Both the position numbers and the translations under genes were made by a program. The notes under the pieces are model-generated. The model was not told the origin of the DNA, made no database searches, and saw nothing but the letters and a program-made list of their open reading frames with translations. A stretch of 32,799 nt of DNA, taken from NCBI GenBank assembly GCA_017436955.1, contig JAFSCD010000014.1, forward strand, positions 1-32,799, given 5' to 3'. Below, in pieces: positions 32,759 to 32,799 of this stretch. Positions within the stretch are counted from its first letter, which is position 1. Every line of letters begins with the position of its first letter. This DNA is from Oscillospiraceae bacterium. GTDB taxonomy: Bacteria; Bacillota; Clostridia; Oscillospirales; Oscillospiraceae.

Positions 32759-32799
32759 TTATTTGTTAATCAAAAAAGTTACCACTTCAAAACTGCTTC
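32759..32799 (-). CDS. Possible 3' end of a leftward gene, truncated by window edge
   Basis: Only about 13 codons are visible. One frame ends ...FEVVTFLINK followed by TAA at 32759-32761, just before the terminator hairpin. Another frame stops at 32779. The family cannot be recognised. Confidence 0.3.
   Translation of the reverse strand, partial: SSFEVVTFLINK

Overview
The window is a stretch of bacterial chromosome from an endospore-forming, low-to-mid G+C Gram-positive lineage, most likely class Clostridia and probably the Oscillospirales / Oscillospiraceae. The reasons are spoIIP, yabP-yabQ-divIC-yabR with a sigma-E-like promoter, the acetylase variant of the diaminopimelate pathway, a Tritrichomonas-like IMP dehydrogenase, TEPPTQAPT-type linkers, and G+C-rich coding sequence. 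No rRNA, tRNA, CRISPR array, integrase or intact transposase was seen. The family placement is inference; class Clostridia is fairly safe.

Left part (1-10.6 kb). The 3' half of ATP-type phosphoenolpyruvate carboxykinase (pckA) ends at a strong terminator. A leftward block follows: U32 peptidase-like protein, maf, mreC, mreD and PBP2 (mrdA), a cell-elongation cluster without mreB. Upstream lie a leftward tatD / phosphopantetheinyl transferase pair, spoIIP and tadA.

Middle (10.6-18.7 kb). A small XRE-type regulator is encoded divergently from a rightward three-gene cassette: a 44-aa double-CxxC mini-protein, a helical protein and an 80-aa sigma-region-4-like HTH protein. Next is the leftward rpmH-rnpA-yidD-yidC-jag cluster (ribosomal protein L34, RNase P protein, membrane insertion), which usually sits beside dnaA/oriC but here adjoins a CapA-like protein with long Pro/Thr repeats, and then typA.

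Right part (18.8-32.8 kb). guaB (leftward) and secA (rightward) diverge. pgeF and a co-translated orphan lipoprotein SBP follow, then a 47-aa Cys-rich microprotein. dapH diverges from dapL-patA, which together cover the acetylated steps of diaminopimelate synthesis. A sporulation/division cluster (yabP, yabQ, divIC, yabR), an SDR reductase resembling YmfI, and rpiB complete the window.

Almost every intergenic gap carries a non-coding dispersed repeat of roughly 60-170 bp, in several families. Many have palindromic terminal inverted repeats and resemble MITE or REP-type elements. I see no large new gene system. The most unusual items are the regulator cassette at 10.6-11.75 kb, the Cys-rich microprotein, the yabQ/divIC long overlap with a slippery heptamer, and the repeat families.
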